Below are positions 42,245-51,091 of a DNA stretch of 64,000 nucleotides, in pieces. Both the position numbers and the translations under genes were made by a program. Source of the stretch: Treponema sp. GTDB lineage: Bacteria > Spirochaetota > Spirochaetia > Treponematales > Breznakiellaceae. The stretch covers positions 113,065 through 177,064 of the forward strand of contig WQXU01000002.1 of NCBI GenBank assembly GCA_009781635.1. The letters are read 5' to 3'. The notes under the pieces were generated by a model. It had not been told where the DNA came from. It did not search any database and saw nothing but the letters and a program-made list of their open reading frames with translations. The stretch's first letter is position 1. Each line of letters begins with the position of its first letter.

Positions 42245-44077
42245 CTATTCCTCCTCGCAGGCGCATCCTGCTGCCTGCATTTCAAATATACGGCGGTATG
42301 TGCCTTCCCGCCCGATTAATTCATTATGAGAGCCAATATCTTCTATTGTTGCGTTCTTTAAGACCAGTATTTTATCGGCCTGCATCAGAGTCGATATGCG
42401 GTGCGAAATTATTATAACTGCCGCATCTTTCACCCGGTGCTTTAAGGCAGAGCGAATCTTCGCATCAGTTTCAGTATCAACCGCCGAGAGGCTGTCATCG
42501 AAGATCATTACAGGAGGTTTTCCTGCAAGCATCCTTGCGATTGCAACCCTTTGTTTCTGGCCTCCGGAAAGCGTTACGCCACGCTCTCCGATAATTGTAT
42601 TGTAACCATCGCTGAAGTTTTCGATTGTATCATGCACTGCCGCAGTATCAGCGGCGCTGTGCAATTCTGCATCGTCATGGTTGTTTTCATTAAAGTTTCC
42701 TGGCAGGCAAGCTGCGATATTTTCGCGTATGGTTTTGGAAAAGAGAAATGGCTCCTGCAGACACAGCCCGATATGCCGCCGCAAATGAGGACGTGCAATG
42801 CGCTTTATATCGATGCCGTCGATAGTGATGCTTCCATTGCCTTCTTCAAGATCATAGAGGCGGCTTAACAGGTGAACAAGCGACGATTTTCCCGATCCTG
42901 TAGCTCCAAGTATTGCCATGGTTTCTCCGGGCTTAAGAGTAAAAGAAATATCGCGTAACACATGATTGTCGCCGTAGGAGAAATTTACGCTGTTAAAGCT
43001 GATTTCACCTTTAATTTCCGGATAGAGCGCATCCGGCGGATCAATTTCCGGCTCCTCTGCAAGCACTTCGCGGATCCTGTTGGCTGCAACAAGGGTTTTT
43101 GAAGTATCAGATAATATTCTTCCAAGCTCGCGGATGGGCCAGATCATCCAGTTGCAGTAGGCGTAAAAGGCAATAAATGTCCCTGGCGATAATTCGCCCT
43201 GAACGCTGCGGTATACGCCGGCGCCGATAACAACCGTTAGCTGCAAGCCGCTCAGCAGATCCCCTGTTCCCCAGAATTTACCAAGCATCTTTCCAATATC
43301 AATCCAGATATTTGCATGAGCCTGGGTTCTTTCCTTGAATTTTCCCACTTCATAAGCTTCCCTGCCGAATGCGCGTACAACCCGCACTCCCGTATAATTC
43401 TCCTGGGCAGCGGACTGCATGTTTCCTTCTGTGACATCCGCCCTTGCAAAATTTTTACTGACCTTGCGGAAATAGAAAAAGGAAAAAGTAAAAATAACAG
43501 GTATTATCGACAGCGATATAAAAGACATAAAAACATCCATGGAAAACATCATTACAACAGCAACTGTAAAGACGCAGATAGTCCTTATAAGTTCGCTTAA
43601 ATTGTTTTGAATAAAAAACCGGATATTGTCTACATCCGTGGTGCAGCGCTGAATAATATCTCCTGTCTGGCATTTTACATGCCAGTTCCAGGGCAGTTTT
43701 TGAATATGAGAGTAGAGGGTATTCAAAAGCCGCCATGCGACAGTTTCGCCAAGTTCCAAAGCTGTGTAGTTGCGGATAAGGTTGCAGATTTCAGCTAACA
43801 ATGCCGCTGCAACGATAAAAATTGCGCATATCCAGAGCCTTTCGCGAAGCAGATCAATACCGCCCATAAAATTGATCAGGCGGGATACAAATGCAGGCGC
43901 ATCAAGAGGTATCTTCCCGATTATCGAGTCAATTGTGTAGCGTATTATCTGCGGATTTAATAAACCAAATGTTACTGTTCCAAACGTAGCAAGACAGCAA
44001 AGCGCAAAACTTGCCTTTCTTTCATTCGCCGCGGCAGCGACCATACCGATACGCCCGCCTTTTATAGGCAATTTCAT
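42245..44077 (-). CDS. ABC exporter half-transporter, degenerate Walker B
   Basis: 610 residues. N-terminal membrane domain (about 20-310) and NBD with Walker A GATGSGKSSLV, Q-loop LCLQEPFLFSKTIREN, signature LSGGQKQRVAIARML and H-loop ISHRIST. Walker B is VMIFDDSLSAVD: the catalytic Glu is replaced by Asp, as in the degenerate half of TM287/288- or BmrCD-like heterodimers. The partner overlaps directly downstream, so the two certainly form one transporter with one full ATPase site. A GGAG Shine-Dalgarno lies about ten bases upstream of ATG. Confidence 0.92.
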   Translation of the reverse strand: MKLPIKGGRIGMVAAAANERKASFALCCLATFGTVTFGLLNPQIIRYTIDSIIGKIPLDAPAFVSRLINFMGGIDLLRERLWICAIFIVAAALLAEICNLIRNYTALELGETVAWRLLNTLYSHIQKLPWNWHVKCQTGDIIQRCTTDVDNIRFFIQNNLSELIRTICVFTVAVVMMFSMDVFMSFISLSIIPVIFTFSFFYFRKVSKNFARADVTEGNMQSAAQENYTGVRVVRAFGREAYEVGKFKERTQAHANIWIDIGKMLGKFWGTGDLLSGLQLTVVIGAGVYRSVQGELSPGTFIAFYAYCNWMIWPIRELGRILSDTSKTLVAANRIREVLAEEPEIDPPDALYPEIKGEISFNSVNFSYGDNHVLRDISFTLKPGETMAILGATGSGKSSLVHLLSRLYDLEEGNGSITIDGIDIKRIARPHLRRHIGLCLQEPFLFSKTIRENIAACLPGNFNENNHDDAELHSAADTAAVHDTIENFSDGYNTIIGERGVTLSGGQKQRVAIARMLAGKPPVMIFDDSLSAVDTETDAKIRSALKHRVKDAAVIIISHRISTLMQADKILVLKNATIEDIGSHNELIGREGTYRRIFEMQAAGCACEEE

Positions 44078-44610
44078 TGAATTTTCTCCGTTATGAATTA
44101 CAAGCCCAATTCATGAGGGCATAAAAGATTGAGATATTCAAATTGATTTAAATCTGAAAAATGATCAAAAATGTTCATGCTTACGAACATACAATTCTCC
44201 TGTACATTGATTCCCAGCAGTCAATATTGGGACTTAATTATGAGAAAACCGCATATTCGACTTTTTTAGCATGTCTAATCACATGTATTAATGTGATCAG
44301 GCTCATTACCGTTGAATGGATTCAGGAGGTAAGCTGCCCGGCTATACAATTTCCTTTTTAATATCAGGAAACTGCTAGTGCAGACCGGCCGTATGCGGCT
44401 TTAGCTTATATGAAATATCCTTATCGTCACATCTTCCCCCTTCGTAAAATATTTTTGCTTGTTTGCCCGGCCGCAGGAATCCGGAACATATTCTGCAAGT
44501 ATAAATTCTTTTAAAATAATTGTCAAGTAAAAATAGTATTTTTAAATTCAGGTTAGTTATGAAAAGTAAATAATTGATCAAAAAAGTGCATATTTTTAAT
44601 TCATTGTTGT
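44078..44610. other. Non-coding stretch before the ECF sigma gene
   Basis: About 530 bases with no convincing gene. It contains a 20-base dyad, ATCACAT-N6-ATGTGAT at 44278-44297, and a 66-codon ORF (44161-44361) with no Shine-Dalgarno and no recognisable sequence. The last 100 bases are very AT-rich and lead into the sigma promoter. The dyad may be an operator or part of an untranslated leader. Confidence 0.4.
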
Positions 44611-44626
44611 TATATTAGTATGAGTT

Positions 44627-45142
44627 ATGAATATAGACATTGAAGACTGCTATAGGAAATATGCACCTATGGTTTTTCGCAGGTGTTCAAGTTTGCTGAA
44701 GAATGAAGATGAAGCGCTAGATGCAGCTCAGGATGTATTTGTCAGTCTGCTGCGGTTTCAAAAACGGCTTCACGGTCAGTTTCTTTCAAGTTTGCTTTAT
44801 ACAATTGCAACCAACACCTGTTTGAACCGGCTTCGGCAGCGGAAGCGGCAGAAAAATTACAACTACAGTCAGTCTCACTCAGCGCCGGAACAAGAGCCGC
44901 CGGAACAGGGCTCGATTGATCCTCAATATGAGAAGGTAGAGAACTCAATGCTTATGGATGCGATTTTTTTGGATGAATCTGAATCCACAAGGACTATTTG
45001 TTTTATGTATCACTCAGACAATATGACTTTACGTGAAATCGGAGATGTGATGGGCTTGTCAGTTTCAGGCGTAAGAAAACGGCTGCTTGCATTTAATGCC
45101 CGCGCAAAATTCAAATTGAAAGGGGAAGGAGAACAGTTATGA
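44627..45142 (+). CDS. ECF-type RNA polymerase sigma factor
   Basis: 171 residues. Region 2 is DCYRKYAPMVFRRCSSLLKN with DEALDAAQDVFVSLLRF (core binding and -10 recognition). Region 4 is a helix-turn-helix, MTLREIGDVMGLSVSGVRKR. A short acidic/Gln linker separates them (APEQEPPEQGSID). It would direct RNA polymerase to an alternative promoter, probably including its own. The stop overlaps the start of the next gene (ATGA), the classical layout of a sigma/anti-sigma pair. A TATATT box lies ten bases upstream of its ATG and there is no Shine-Dalgarno. Confidence 0.92.
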   Translation: MNIDIEDCYRKYAPMVFRRCSSLLKNEDEALDAAQDVFVSLLRFQKRLHGQFLSSLLYTIATNTCLNRLRQRKRQKNYNYSQSHSAPEQEPPEQGSIDPQYEKVENSMLMDAIFLDESESTRTICFMYHSDNMTLREIGDVMGLSVSGVRKRLLAFNARAKFKLKGEGEQL

Positions 45143-45963
45143 GCAAGGTTCATATTTCAGCCTTTTTACTGGAACGTTATCATATCGGCGAAGTAAGCCA
45201 TGAGGAAAAAACGCAAATAGATGAAGCTCTTGCCCATGATAAAACTCTTGCATCCGCCCTTGCGGATTTGGATCGCAAAGACAATGATTTTTTCCGGCAG
45301 TTTCCTGTGGACAAGTTTTTTCCGGAACATCATATAATTCGCAGCGATGAAAAGAAAGTGCAGCGTAAATCATTAAGAAGCAATTTGCGCAGGATAAATC
45401 CAGCTTTCCTTGGCATTTGCGCTGCGGCTTTAGTAGTTGTTATATCTCTTCCTTTACTTATTTTTAATAATTCCGCCCAGACAGAATTCGGCGACAGGAT
45501 GAAAGGCGCTTCCGCCGACAACGGCTCTATAGAACTTAGCGTATACGTCAGGGAAGATGTATCCGGGGAAAGCGTAAGGCTTTCCGACAATTCAGGAATC
45601 AGCGAGGGAAATACTATTCAGCTTGTTTACCGTGTGTCGGGCGCTGAAAAGTACGGAGTAATTTTTTCGATTGACGGAAGAGCGTATGTTACCATGCATT
45701 ATCCGTATACGCCGTGGCAAAGCACTTTACTTGTTTCAGGCAGGGCTGTACCTTTGGAAGAAGCTTTTACGCTGGATGACGCTCCGGATTATGAAATATT
45801 CTTTTTTGTAGCAGGAGATGATCCTGTCGATATCAGAGATGTTCTGAGTACGGCAGGGCAGCTTGCTTTATTAATTGAGGATAATCCTATGGATGCGCTG
45901 CGAATTGGAACAGCAGCTTTCAGTGATTACGAATTAAAAGTATTTACGTTAATAAAAGAATAG
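45139..45963 (+). CDS. Putative membrane anti-sigma factor with extracytoplasmic sensor domain
   Basis: 274 residues. The N-terminal about 85 residues (ISAFLLERYHIGEVSHEEKT, ALAHDKTLASALADLDRKD) have the helical pattern of anti-sigma domains but lack the HxxxCxxC zinc motif. One membrane span follows (NPAFLGICAAALVVVISLPL). The outer part (about 115-274) is a beta-rich DUF4384-like domain (SVYVREDVSGESVRLSDNSG, IQLVYRVSGAEKYGVIFSID) that could sense envelope state. Role is inferred from position and topology; no direct anti-sigma signature was seen. It is translationally coupled to the sigma gene, and the caspase gene follows 33 bases later with its own AAGGAG. Confidence 0.7.
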   Translation: MSKVHISAFLLERYHIGEVSHEEKTQIDEALAHDKTLASALADLDRKDNDFFRQFPVDKFFPEHHIIRSDEKKVQRKSLRSNLRRINPAFLGICAAALVVVISLPLLIFNNSAQTEFGDRMKGASADNGSIELSVYVREDVSGESVRLSDNSGISEGNTIQLVYRVSGAEKYGVIFSIDGRAYVTMHYPYTPWQSTLLVSGRAVPLEEAFTLDDAPDYEIFFFVAGDDPVDIRDVLSTAGQLALLIEDNPMDALRIGTAAFSDYELKVFTLIKE

Positions 45964-45996
45964 TGAAAGGCAGTTACATAAAAAGGAGTACTCTAT

Positions 45997-48063
45997 ATGA
46001 ATGCAAGAAAAATTTTTATTTATGGAATTATATGTTTTATTACTGTATCAGCTCAGGTTTTTGCCGCACAGGCGGAAAATACCACGCGCCGTTTCGGTAT
46101 TTTTATAGGTTCAAATAACGGCGGCAGAGAGCGCGTTACCCTGCGTTATGCGGTTACAGACGCCCGTTCAATGTCAAATGTATTTACCGAAATGGGAGGA
46201 ATTGCATATACAGATTCCATTCTTCTTGTTGAGCCGACTGTCAGGGAAATTAACAGGCGCATAGACGCCATGCATGAACAGGTGCTGCGCGCAAGGGGAA
46301 CAAACAGGCGCACAGAAATTGTATTTTACTATTCTGGTCATTCCGATGAAGACGGGCTGCTTTTAAACCGCGAAAAATATACATACAGGGATCTGCGTGA
46401 ACGCATTAACAATATTCCTTCCGATATGCGTATTGTTATTCTTGATTCCTGCGCTTCAGGCGCATTTACAAGGCTGAAGGGCGGCGAAAGAACTTTACCC
46501 TTTCTTATGGACAGCTCGTTTACTGCAGAGGGTTACGCTTTTCTGACGTCAAGTTCAGCTAACGAGGCTTCGCAGGAATCTGACAGAATCGGCGCGTCCT
46601 TTTTTACGCATTCGCTTGTTGCAGGTCTTCGCGGAGCTGCCGATTCTGTAGGCGACGGGCGCGTAACGCTCAATGAGCTTTACCGTTTTGCATATGCGGA
46701 AACAATCGCGCGTACGGAAACATCTCTTTTTGGCACTCAGCATCCCAGCTACGATATCCAGATAAGCGGTACAGGAGATCTTGTGCTTACCGATGTCAGT
46801 CAAACATCGGCAGGAATTGCGTTTGATGAAAACCTTACAGGCAGGATTTCCATACGCAACAGCAGGGATCATCTTATTGTTGAACTTACAAAAATGGTAC
46901 GCCCGCTGGAACTGGGGCTTGAACCGGGCCTGTATCACGTAACGCTTCAGCAGGGCAATGACTTGCTGCGCGCCGAAGTTACGCTTGCCGAAGGAAGACG
47001 CGTCATGGTTACGCGCGATAATTTTACTTCGATAAGGGCCGAACCTACGCGCAGAAGGGGCGATAACGATGATGATGATACAGTTTCGAAGCCGGGAAAT
47101 AATTTGTACACATTCTTTTTTAATATCGTCAATGAGCCCTTTTATTTTCCGGTAATTGGTTTTGTTAATTGGGGAGTAGGAAACCATAAAACCCTTCATG
47201 CTGGTTTTGTAAATACAAACACAGGTGATTTTAACGGAATGCAGGCAGGTTTTGTCAACACAACAGCAGGACTTGTATCCGGAGGGCAGGCCGGTTTTAT
47301 TAATACAGCCGCCAATGGTTTGTTCGGAGTACAGGGTGGTTTTATTAACACAACGAGAAATGATTTATTCGGCTGTCAGGCCGGGTTTGTCAACACTGTT
47401 TCCGGAGAAACTCAAGGGACGCAAGTGGGTTTTGTAAATTCAACAGCAGGCAAGCTTGAAGGCGCACAGGTTGGATATATAAATGTTGCAGGCAGGGGAG
47501 TAAGGAGAGGCATACAGTTTGGCTTTATAAATTATGCGGACAGTTATAATGAGGGTGTACCAATTGGTTTTATATCGATAGTTCGAAAGGATGGCTTCAG
47601 AGCTGTTGAATACGGCTTTTCGGAATTTTTTACATACAATTTTAGTTTTAAAACAGGCGTTGAAAAATTCTATACATCATTTATAACTTCATTTAACCAA
47701 TTTGAATATGATGATTTGTCAGGATATAATGCCGGCTTTGGATTTGGAATCGGCTCCATGCATCGCATAAATAAAGTTTTCTTTATAAATTCAGAAATGA
47801 GTATATTATCCTTAAACGAATGGAAGGATTTTAACACTCATACAGTGTATAATGCCCTTCAATTTGTTTTATACATGGGATTAAATTTCGGCGGATTAAA
47901 TATTCTTGCAGGGCCTTCTGTTACATGGTTATACGCCATGAACTGGCTTGAAAAAGAAGATGTCCGTTTCCCAACGCCAAAATACCGCATATACATGCAC
48001 GACATTGATGATCACAACCGCATGGTGGTTGGCGCAAGAATCGCAGTCAGACTGCGGTTTTAA
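45997..48063 (+). CDS. Caspase-domain (C14) protein with LA_2272-type repeats and beta-barrel-like C-terminus
   Basis: 688 residues with a signal peptide (IYGIICFITVSAQVFA). Residues about 30-265 form a caspase-like peptidase: His in FYYSGHSDEDGLLL and Cys in VILDSCASGAFTRL. A bridging beta domain (about 270-345) is followed by a charged linker (RRRGDNDDDDTVSK). Residues about 385-540 carry eight or more G-x-Q-x-G-F-V/I-N-T-like repeats, as in Leptospira LA_2272 surface proteins, then membrane beta-strand-like segments ending in Phe (VRLRF), a typical outer-membrane terminus. It would place a caspase in the periplasm or at the surface. It is the third gene of the sigma operon. Confidence 0.88.
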   Translation: MNARKIFIYGIICFITVSAQVFAAQAENTTRRFGIFIGSNNGGRERVTLRYAVTDARSMSNVFTEMGGIAYTDSILLVEPTVREINRRIDAMHEQVLRARGTNRRTEIVFYYSGHSDEDGLLLNREKYTYRDLRERINNIPSDMRIVILDSCASGAFTRLKGGERTLPFLMDSSFTAEGYAFLTSSSANEASQESDRIGASFFTHSLVAGLRGAADSVGDGRVTLNELYRFAYAETIARTETSLFGTQHPSYDIQISGTGDLVLTDVSQTSAGIAFDENLTGRISIRNSRDHLIVELTKMVRPLELGLEPGLYHVTLQQGNDLLRAEVTLAEGRRVMVTRDNFTSIRAEPTRRRGDNDDDDTVSKPGNNLYTFFFNIVNEPFYFPVIGFVNWGVGNHKTLHAGFVNTNTGDFNGMQAGFVNTTAGLVSGGQAGFINTAANGLFGVQGGFINTTRNDLFGCQAGFVNTVSGETQGTQVGFVNSTAGKLEGAQVGYINVAGRGVRRGIQFGFINYADSYNEGVPIGFISIVRKDGFRAVEYGFSEFFTYNFSFKTGVEKFYTSFITSFNQFEYDDLSGYNAGFGFGIGSMHRINKVFFINSEMSILSLNEWKDFNTHTVYNALQFVLYMGLNFGGLNILAGPSVTWLYAMNWLEKEDVRFPTPKYRIYMHDIDDHNRMVVGARIAVRLRF
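47196..47560 (+). repeat. Degenerate short repeats coding for GFVNT-like units
   Basis: About eight in-frame copies of a 42-base unit encoding G-x-Q-x-G-F-V-N-T-x-x-G-x-x. Peptide similarity is high but codons differ, so the array is old. The repeats probably form a beta-solenoid or surface array. Confidence 0.7.
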
Positions 48064-48069
48064 ATAGCG

Positions 48070-48100
48070 GCGCCTGACACTAGATGGCGGTGTCAGGCGC
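48070..48100. terminator. Strong hairpin between convergent genes
   Basis: GCGCCTGACAC (48070-48080) and GTGTCAGGCGC (48090-48100) form an 11-base perfect stem with a nine-base loop. No T-run follows on either strand. It probably ends or stabilises the caspase transcript and the opposing lipoprotein transcript. Confidence 0.6.
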
Positions 48101-48116
48101 GAGGCGTGATTTACCC

Positions 48117-48842
48117 TTAAAAAGCCCGAACAGGGCGGACATTTCCACTTAGATACCACTTGGCGGCAATCTGTCCCGAACCGCTAACACCGCCGAAATC
48201 TATTAAAATTGCCTGATTAACACTTTGCTGAACCGAAGTCCAGTAATGACCAGTTGTCGGAAGGCCTGATACCGTTGCTCTGACACTATACATTTCCATT
48301 AGTTCACCGGTACTTGGCAGGAACCAGTCATTAAAATCTGTATCTACGCCGTAATCAATGCAGACTGCTGCTGCTGTTGCAAAATCATCTGCAGCAGTTA
48401 TCAGAGCAGTATTTTGCCTGCCTCTGCCGAAATTCCCTGCAGTACCGGCAATATTTTTTTCCATATCAAACGACCACGCAACACCTAAAAATTTACTATC
48501 GGCAGGAGCTGCTTCAAGATAGTGCGCTCTTGAGTTATCGAATGTCACGATAAATCCGGTAGTATTCACATAATAGATTATTCCGCCGGCAGGACCTGTG
48601 TCGCCTACTTCAAGTGTTAATGTTTTTTTACCTGTCTCTCCGCATTTTGTACAGGTATCTGTTTCATAACCCGGGGTTATAACTTTACTAAAGCTGTGAG
48701 TGCAAGTGCCGTCATCATCATCGCAGGCAACCATTGAAAATCCTATTGCCATTATTAAAATTAGCATCCCTGCTAATTTTAATACATTGATAACAGCGGC
48801 ATCCATACCGCCAATCCTGAATAACTTAATTGTGTTTTTCAT
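48117..48842 (-). CDS. DUF1566-type (Lcl_C-like) lipoprotein
   Basis: Start chosen at ATG 48842 (MKNTIKLFRIGGMDAAV, 241 residues) because an AAGGAG Shine-Dalgarno lies just upstream; a longer frame reaches 48977 without a ribosome site. The lipobox is MAIGFSMVACDDDDG. A small CxxC-containing segment (TCTKCGETGKKTLTL) follows. The domain DTGPAGGIIYYVNTTGF ... WFLPSTGELMEMY ... HYWTSVQQS ... VRPVRAF is typical of DUF1566 and related formylglycine-like fold proteins expanded in spirochaete lipoproteins. Function is unknown; probably surface or periplasmic. Confidence 0.8.
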   Translation of the reverse strand: MKNTIKLFRIGGMDAAVINVLKLAGMLILIMAIGFSMVACDDDDGTCTHSFSKVITPGYETDTCTKCGETGKKTLTLEVGDTGPAGGIIYYVNTTGFIVTFDNSRAHYLEAAPADSKFLGVAWSFDMEKNIAGTAGNFGRGRQNTALITAADDFATAAAVCIDYGVDTDFNDWFLPSTGELMEMYSVRATVSGLPTTGHYWTSVQQSVNQAILIDFGGVSGSGQIAAKWYLSGNVRPVRAF

Positions 48843-48985
48843 AAAACACTCCTTGTTGCGATTCCCTGTTTTGGGTAATCCCGATAATTTACCAGCCCAT
48901 ACGGGCAAGGTTATGTACAAAATATACATACCCCTGCGTAACAAGAATGAAACAAAAGCGTAACAAGAGCGAAACAAACTAAGAT

Positions 48986-49780
48986 TTATTTTGATCTATT
49001 TTGCATATACCCTGCTGTTATTTCCGCCCAACTGTAATTTGACATATACTCTCCGGTATAAGTATTGACAGCGGAAGCATTCATCTTTAAAAATTCATAA
49101 TAATCACATTGAATTTTTTCCTTGTTTATTGCAATTTGATTATGTTTTCTGATGATAATATTTTCCGCGCAGTTTTCCCTGAGCGTCTTCTGCAATGATG
49201 AAATGATAACCCGTATTTGATCCGGCAGATTTTTTTTATATGTTCTTACCTCCCATATTACAGATGCAATCTCTGCAGTAGTTACAAAAGCGCCTTGACG
49301 ATCAATTAAATATGCGAAAACTTCTTTTGCCTTTGCCCTGGAAAAATACAGAGGTTTACCGTCACAGAAAACTTCAAAATTGCCAAAGCACTGAACTTTT
49401 ATTTTTTTTTGTGATTTTAGCTCAACCGGGTTTCGCAGATTTTTCATTGCTTCTAATACTGCTTCTTTTGTTACCGGTTTTAATATGTATCCGCTTGCCG
49501 GAATGGAATATGAATCAATGGCATATTCGGAATAGCCTGTTACAAATATGATATTGGTATTGCCGTTAATGTCTTTTAGCTTTTTTGCCAGCTCAAGACC
49601 GGTCATGCCGATCATTTTTATATCAAGGAACGCTACGTCTATATTATTACCTTTTGCAACTTCCAGCGCGTCTTTTGGCTTTCTGAATCCTTTTACGGTC
49701 GCGCTTGTAACAGCTTCTCTGATTGCCTTTTCTATGTCCTTTAATAAATATTTTTCATCATCAACAGCTATTATATTCAC
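48986..49780 (-). CDS. Response regulator with winged-helix DNA-binding domain
   Basis: 264 residues from a GTG start with an AAGGAGGAAA Shine-Dalgarno. The receiver domain (1-120) has MNIIAVDDEKYLLK, phospho-acceptor Asp in DVAFLDIKMIGMTGLEL, and IIFVTGYSEYAID and ILKPVTKE. The C-terminal half (about 130-264) is an OmpR/SARP-like winged helix: KVQCFGNFEVFCDGKPLYFS, ARAKEVFAYLIDRQGAFV and ITAGYMQ. This is the arrangement of BTAD/SARP-type regulators rather than LytTR. It pairs with the LytS-like kinase 18 bases upstream. Confidence 0.88.
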   Translation of the reverse strand: MNIIAVDDEKYLLKDIEKAIREAVTSATVKGFRKPKDALEVAKGNNIDVAFLDIKMIGMTGLELAKKLKDINGNTNIIFVTGYSEYAIDSYSIPASGYILKPVTKEAVLEAMKNLRNPVELKSQKKIKVQCFGNFEVFCDGKPLYFSRAKAKEVFAYLIDRQGAFVTTAEIASVIWEVRTYKKNLPDQIRVIISSLQKTLRENCAENIIIRKHNQIAINKEKIQCDYYEFLKMNASAVNTYTGEYMSNYSWAEITAGYMQNRSK

Positions 49781-49798
49781 AATTTCCTCCTTATTCGG

Positions 49799-51091
49799 TT
49801 ATTTCTTCGGAATGGTAATAATAACGGTTGTCCCGTAACCTGGTTTGCTGTCTGTCTCAAGCTTGCCGTTGCACATGGCGGCAAGACGGTTTCTGACATT
49901 ATCTATTCCAATATGGCTGCGTTCTTTTTCGAATTCAAAACTGGCGTTATCAAATCCTGTTCCGTCATCAGTTACGGTTATAAGATAATCATTTGCGGTT
50001 TCTTCTGTGCGGATAGTTACCGTGCCTCCGTCATTCCTTGTTGATATGCCGTGTTTAACGGCGTTTTCAACAATCGGCTGCAAAGTAAGAACCGGAAGCA
50101 TAAAGTTTATTGTTTTTATGTCATAGACGATGTTCAAGAAATCGTCAAAACGTTTTTTTTCTATTTTTAGGTATGTTTCCGTATGGCTTAATTCTTTTTC
50201 AAATAAAATTAATCTGTTTTGAGCCAGAGAATCCAGGTTGCTGCGAAGATAACTGGAAAATTCTACTACGGTTTCTTTTGCTTTCTGCGGATCGGTATCG
50301 CACAGATGTTTTATTACAGATAATGAATTATATATAAAATGAGGCTGTATCTGCGAAACCATAATTTCAATGCGGTTTTTAATAAGTTCCAGTTCTTTTT
50401 GTTTTATTTTAGCGCGCAGTTCGCTTTGAATGTTTCCAAAATAAAGCAAGACAGCAATTGTTACAGCAAAATTTACTACTGATAAATCCACAAAAAATAT
50501 AAAAATTAAAACCGAAGATATGGGAATTACAATCTGCGCGATCATTGTTATATATTCCCTTTTGCTTAAATATTTTTTATGAGCAATGAGAATGCCCAAG
50601 TCGATAAGCATACAGACAAAAGCCATGGTTTGTGTGAATATATTCCAGTTATGATGGCGGATAAGCCGGTTATGTTCATCTACCCAAAAATATAATGGTA
50701 TAAACTGCGAAGCAGCAATTAACCCAATATCTAAAATACAAGTGCCGATTGCCGCATAAGACGCATAAACAGCCGCTTTTGAAACAACTGTTTTTTCTTC
50801 GATAATTACTATGATAAGGCGGGTAAGGAATATCAGCATAACTGGACCGCAAATATAAGCTATGCTTAAAACACGAATCATCAGATAGGGATTTATACCG
50901 GTTCTGCCCTGCAATCCGTTTGCCGCCGCATCAGATAACAGCATCACAAAAAGGGTAAAAATTAAACTCAAATATATCCGGCTGCGTTTACCTTTTACGC
51001 TTTCATCTGTTACTACAATAAAAAAGCAAGTAATGCAGACAACAGCGCAAAAAACGCTTAGAAATATGTTTATAAGATTAAAAGTACTCAT
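49799..51091 (-). CDS. LytS-family sensor histidine kinase
   Basis: 430 residues. Seven hydrophobic segments (about 5-225) form a membrane sensor with no clear extracytoplasmic domain. A helical linker (SELRAKIKQKELELIKNRIE) leads to the His_kinase box MVSQIQPHFIYNSLSVIKHL with the phospho-accepting His, then the HATPase domain with N-box PIVENAVKHGIS and VTDDGTGFDNA. It signals to the response regulator just downstream. The stimulus is unknown; the neighbouring lipoprotein is a possible target. Confidence 0.9.
   Translation of the reverse strand: MSTFNLINIFLSVFCAVVCITCFFIVVTDESVKGKRSRIYLSLIFTLFVMLLSDAAANGLQGRTGINPYLMIRVLSIAYICGPVMLIFLTRLIIVIIEEKTVVSKAAVYASYAAIGTCILDIGLIAASQFIPLYFWVDEHNRLIRHHNWNIFTQTMAFVCMLIDLGILIAHKKYLSKREYITMIAQIVIPISSVLIFIFFVDLSVVNFAVTIAVLLYFGNIQSELRAKIKQKELELIKNRIEIMVSQIQPHFIYNSLSVIKHLCDTDPQKAKETVVEFSSYLRSNLDSLAQNRLILFEKELSHTETYLKIEKKRFDDFLNIVYDIKTINFMLPVLTLQPIVENAVKHGISTRNDGGTVTIRTEETANDYLITVTDDGTGFDNASFEFEKERSHIGIDNVRNRLAAMCNGKLETDSKPGYGTTVIITIPKK

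Noticed and set aside
44278..44297. Dyad ATCACAT-N6-ATGTGAT as a CRP site
   Set aside because: CRP half-sites read TGTGA...TCACA; here they point outward. No crp gene evidence in the window, so only a neutral dyad is noted.
44161..44361. 66-codon ORF in the gap before the ECF sigma gene
   Set aside because: No ribosome site, no family resemblance and skewed composition; kept only as part of the non-coding entry.
46555..47199. Long minus-strand frame inside the caspase gene
   Set aside because: It is a shadow of the caspase gene; the plus-strand protein has clear domains and a signal peptide.
47196..47560. Repeats in the caspase gene as a CRISPR-like array
   Set aside because: They are in-frame, protein-level repeats of varying DNA sequence without spacers of constant length.
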